DNA of 7,885 nucleotides, from positions 1 to 7,885 of the forward strand of contig JBNRMU010000121.1 in assembly GCA_050309765.1 (NCBI GenBank). Reading direction: 5' to 3'. The notes beneath the pieces were generated by a model. The model was not told the DNA's origin. It saw only the letters and a program-made list of their open reading frames with translations, and made no database searches. The translations under genes and the position numbers were made by a program. Origin of the DNA: CALWRM01 sp050309765 (GTDB lineage: Bacteria; Bacillota; Clostridia; Christensenellales; UBA1750). Positions 6,010 through 7,885 of the stretch are shown here, one piece after another (the stretch's first letter is position 1; every line of letters starts with the position of its first letter).

Positions 6010-7218
6010 ATGAGAAAGCTGATGCGCCTGATCGCGCTGGTGCTGGCCCTGAGCTTATTGGCCGGCTGCTCCCTGGTGGAGATCGACGAGAACAAGGTCA
6101 TCGTTGCCAAGGTGGGCGACAGAACCATTTCCAAGGCGGAATTCGACGAGTTTTTGCGCAGCAACCTGGCCGACTACGGCTATACGCCCGAATCTTCGGA
6201 CATCCAGGCCCAGCTGCCCGAGCTTAAAACCAACTACCTGGAGGCGATGATCGACAACCTGGTGGTGGAGATCAAGGCGGAGGAAGCCGGCTATGTCGCC
6301 ACGCAGGCGGACATTGACGCCGCCTATCAGGAGGCGCAGGACTGGTACGACGAGCAGCTTACCGAGCTTGTGGAATATTACAAAGAGGACGAGAGCGTCG
6401 AAGACCCCGAGGCGAAGGCAGCCGAGGATATCAAGAGCTACATGACCATGTACGGCTATGATTCCCTGGACGCGATGGCGGAAAAAACGCTGGAAAACTT
6501 CCCCAGGAACAAGCTGTACAGCGAGACCGTAAAGGATACCCAGGTGACGGATGAGTACGTCGAGGATTACTTCTACGGCCTGGTGGATGGCGACGAAGAG
6601 AAGTACAAAGATGATATGACTACCTTCATCCAGGATTATTCCGGCGGCATGACCATTTACTGGCAGCCAGAAGGCGCTTACTTTGTCAAGCAGATCCTGA
6701 TCGCGCTCAGCGACGAGGATCAGGAGAAGATCAGCGAGCTGCGCGATAACGGTGACGATGCAGGCGCAGACGCCTACCGCGAAGAGGCCCTTAAGACTAT
6801 CAAGGCAAAGGTCGACGAAGTGCTTGCAAAGGTGCTAAACGCCCAGACTGCCGAGGACTTCGATGCCCTGATCGACGAATACGGCGAGGACCCGGGCCTG
6901 CAGGTTTCCGCTGCCAGCGAGCAGGACGGCTATCCGTACGCCCCGGGCATTACGGGCATCTATGTGGATGAGTTTGCCGCGGCCTGCGAACAGCTCAAGC
7001 AGGAGGGCGATGTTTCCGTCGCCGTCGCAACGGACTACGGCTACCATATCATCCGCCGCTACGGCGATATGCCTTCCGGCCCCGTTGAGTATGACGAGGA
7101 AATGGCCGAAACGCTGCATGCAAGGTTGCTTTCCAGCCAGCAAAGCGCCGCCTTTGATGAGGCCTTGGAAAAGTGGAAAGAGGAACTGAACGTTCAGCGC
7201 TTTGAAAACAAGCTGTAA
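6010..7218 (+). CDS. Parvulin-like foldase lipoprotein (SurA/PrsA type)
   Basis: This 402-residue lipoprotein should act on the outer face of the membrane, helping secreted proteins fold. The signal peptide is MRKLMRLIALVLALSLLAGC, with lipobox LAGC and lipidated Cys20. Residues 29-55 match the start of SurA/PrsA N-terminal regions (VAKVGDRTISKAEFDEFL), followed by a long acidic helical chaperone region to about 215. A parvulin domain covers about 222-352: FVKQILIAL, an insertion at 235-270, DFDALIDEYGEDPG (283-296), GITGIYVDEF, and DYGYHIIRRYGD with His346. The usual histidine of the first strand (HILV in most parvulins) is Gln228, so isomerase activity may be weak or absent while chaperone action remains. 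A C-terminal helix (363-395) closes the protein. The ATG at 6010 is chosen because it starts a perfect lipoprotein signal peptide; AAGGAAG (5991-5997) lies 12 bases ahead. It has its own promoter and terminator. Confidence is high for the family, moderate for catalytic status. Confidence 0.9.
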   Translation: MRKLMRLIALVLALSLLAGCSLVEIDENKVIVAKVGDRTISKAEFDEFLRSNLADYGYTPESSDIQAQLPELKTNYLEAMIDNLVVEIKAEEAGYVATQADIDAAYQEAQDWYDEQLTELVEYYKEDESVEDPEAKAAEDIKSYMTMYGYDSLDAMAEKTLENFPRNKLYSETVKDTQVTDEYVEDYFYGLVDGDEEKYKDDMTTFIQDYSGGMTIYWQPEGAYFVKQILIALSDEDQEKISELRDNGDDAGADAYREEALKTIKAKVDEVLAKVLNAQTAEDFDALIDEYGEDPGLQVSAASEQDGYPYAPGITGIYVDEFAAACEQLKQEGDVSVAVATDYGYHIIRRYGDMPSGPVEYDEEMAETLHARLLSSQQSAAFDEALEKWKEELNVQRFENKL

Positions 7219-7232
7219 GACGATTCCATCTG

Positions 7233-7271
7233 AAGGGTTGCTCAGCCTGGCGGGCCGGGCAACCCTTTGTT
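7233..7271 (+). terminator. Hairpin terminator after the foldase gene
   Basis: AAGGGTTGC (7233-7241) pairs perfectly with GCAACCCTT (7259-7267). The stem can continue inward (U7242-G7258, C7243-G7257, then after one mismatch GCC 7245-7247 with GGC 7253-7255). The tail is only TGTT, so the U-tract is weak. It lies 15 bases past the stop and ahead of the next ribosome site, so it probably separates the two lipoprotein genes, perhaps with read-through. Confidence 0.6.
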
Positions 7272-7298
7272 CATCCCCGCAAGTTAGGAGTGAAAACC

Positions 7299-7885
7299 AT
7301 GAAAGCAATTCGTTGGGCCGCGCTGTTTTTGTGCCTTGCGATCGGCCTGTGCGGTTGTGTGGCGCCGCATACGCAGATTCCCCTGCCTACACCCATGCCG
7401 ACGCTGGAACCCACCGCCGTGCCGGTGCAGACCGCAGAGGGGCAGTGGATGGGCGTGGACAGCCTATCCTCGCCGGTGAGCTACAATCCCTATGCCCTGC
7501 CCATGAGCCTGCGCGCCGGTGAAAGCTTTTCCACTGCGCTGTATAAGCAGATACTGGATGCGGCTGCGGCGGGTGAGAAGGAGATCTCCCTGGTGGAGAT
7601 GAGCGTAGCGCCGGAGCAGGTGGATGCTGTCCGCAGCTTTGTGCTGGCCAGGCACCAGAACGCCTACTTATCCGACATCGCCCTGGAGGGAGAAACGCTC
7701 TCCTTGAAATACAGCACGGAGGACGCTGCGGCCATCACCAAGGCAGCGCAGGAGTTTGATAAGGCCGCTAAGGAGATACTGGAGGAGTGCTGCCGCTCCG
7801 GCTACACCGTACTGCAGTGCGCTATGGCAGCCTATCAGTACCTGAGTCAGAATGTGGAATACAACTACGAGAGCATGGACGAGGG
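7299..7885 (+). CDS. Lipoprotein, possibly transglutaminase-like (3' end cut off)
   Basis: The reading frame is open to the window end (195 codons seen). The ATG at 7299 has an ideal ribosome site, AGGAG at 7286-7290, eight bases ahead. The signal peptide MKAIRWAALFLCLAIGLCGC ends in lipobox LCGC with lipidated Cys20. A Pro/Thr-rich spacer (about 23-43) follows, then a globular region from about 49. Visible parts are ISLVEMSVAPEQVDAVRSF and a region near 140-190 ending AAYQYLSQNVEYNY. In transglutaminase-like secreted proteins of Clostridia a helix of the form Y-x-L-x-x-N-V-x-Y often comes just before the catalytic Cys segment, so I suspect that domain lies beyond the window; this is inference from a short match. 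If not, it is a lipoprotein of unknown function. It follows the foldase gene by 80 bases, across a hairpin, and may be partly co-transcribed by read-through. Confidence 0.82.
   Translation, partial: MKAIRWAALFLCLAIGLCGCVAPHTQIPLPTPMPTLEPTAVPVQTAEGQWMGVDSLSSPVSYNPYALPMSLRAGESFSTALYKQILDAAAAGEKEISLVEMSVAPEQVDAVRSFVLARHQNAYLSDIALEGETLSLKYSTEDAAAITKAAQEFDKAAKEILEECCRSGYTVLQCAMAAYQYLSQNVEYNYESMDE

Noticed and set aside
6000..6227. ATG at 6000 with good ribosome-site spacing, opening another frame
   Set aside because: Its product has no signal peptide or known motif and overlaps the conserved lipoprotein frame; the ribosome site is assigned to the ATG at 6010.

Overview
The window reads as ordinary chromosome from a fairly GC-rich member of the Firmicutes, most likely class Clostridia. 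The evidence is a Rex redox repressor with the clostridial recognition helix, two VanW-family proteins, a parvulin-like lipoprotein, Shine-Dalgarno sites close to AGGAGG ahead of most genes, and short intergenic gaps. Christensenellales or Oscillospirales would fit the codon use and protein style, but that is a guess. All six genes lie on the + strand. I see no rRNA, tRNA, CRISPR array, transposase, phage gene or attachment site.

Layout: (1) 5-667 is rex, the NADH-sensing repressor, followed by a strong intrinsic terminator (703-754). (2) 785-2377 is a membrane-associated MutS-related ATPase with a GTG start. It has the MutS core and ATPase parts but no room for mismatch-recognition domains, and it carries a hydrophobic segment in the middle. 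(3) 2378-2562 is a regulatory gap with two overlapping candidate promoters and an imperfect inverted repeat. (4) 2563-4035 and 4094-5872 are tandem VanW-family paralogues, each a single-pass membrane protein with a large extracytoplasmic part. The second has gained a long basic cytoplasmic tail and an acidic Pro/Ser tail. (5) A good promoter at 5921-5949 drives a 402-residue parvulin-like foldase lipoprotein (6010-7218), closed by a hairpin terminator (7233-7271). (6) 7299 to the window end is a second lipoprotein, cut off just where a transglutaminase-like domain may begin.

Functionally the window falls into two parts. Rex and the MutS-like protein act in the cytosol or at the inner face of the membrane and have no obvious link to each other. 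The four genes from 2563 onward all encode proteins that work outside the membrane: two probable peptidoglycan-associated VanW proteins, a folding factor and a possible transglutaminase-like lipoprotein. They form a cell-envelope cluster of at least two transcription units. Nothing here is clearly a new defence or mobile system. The points most worth following are the conserved Cys/His/Asp set in the VanW domains, the membrane-linked MutS architecture, and the Gln in place of the usual first histidine in the parvulin domain.
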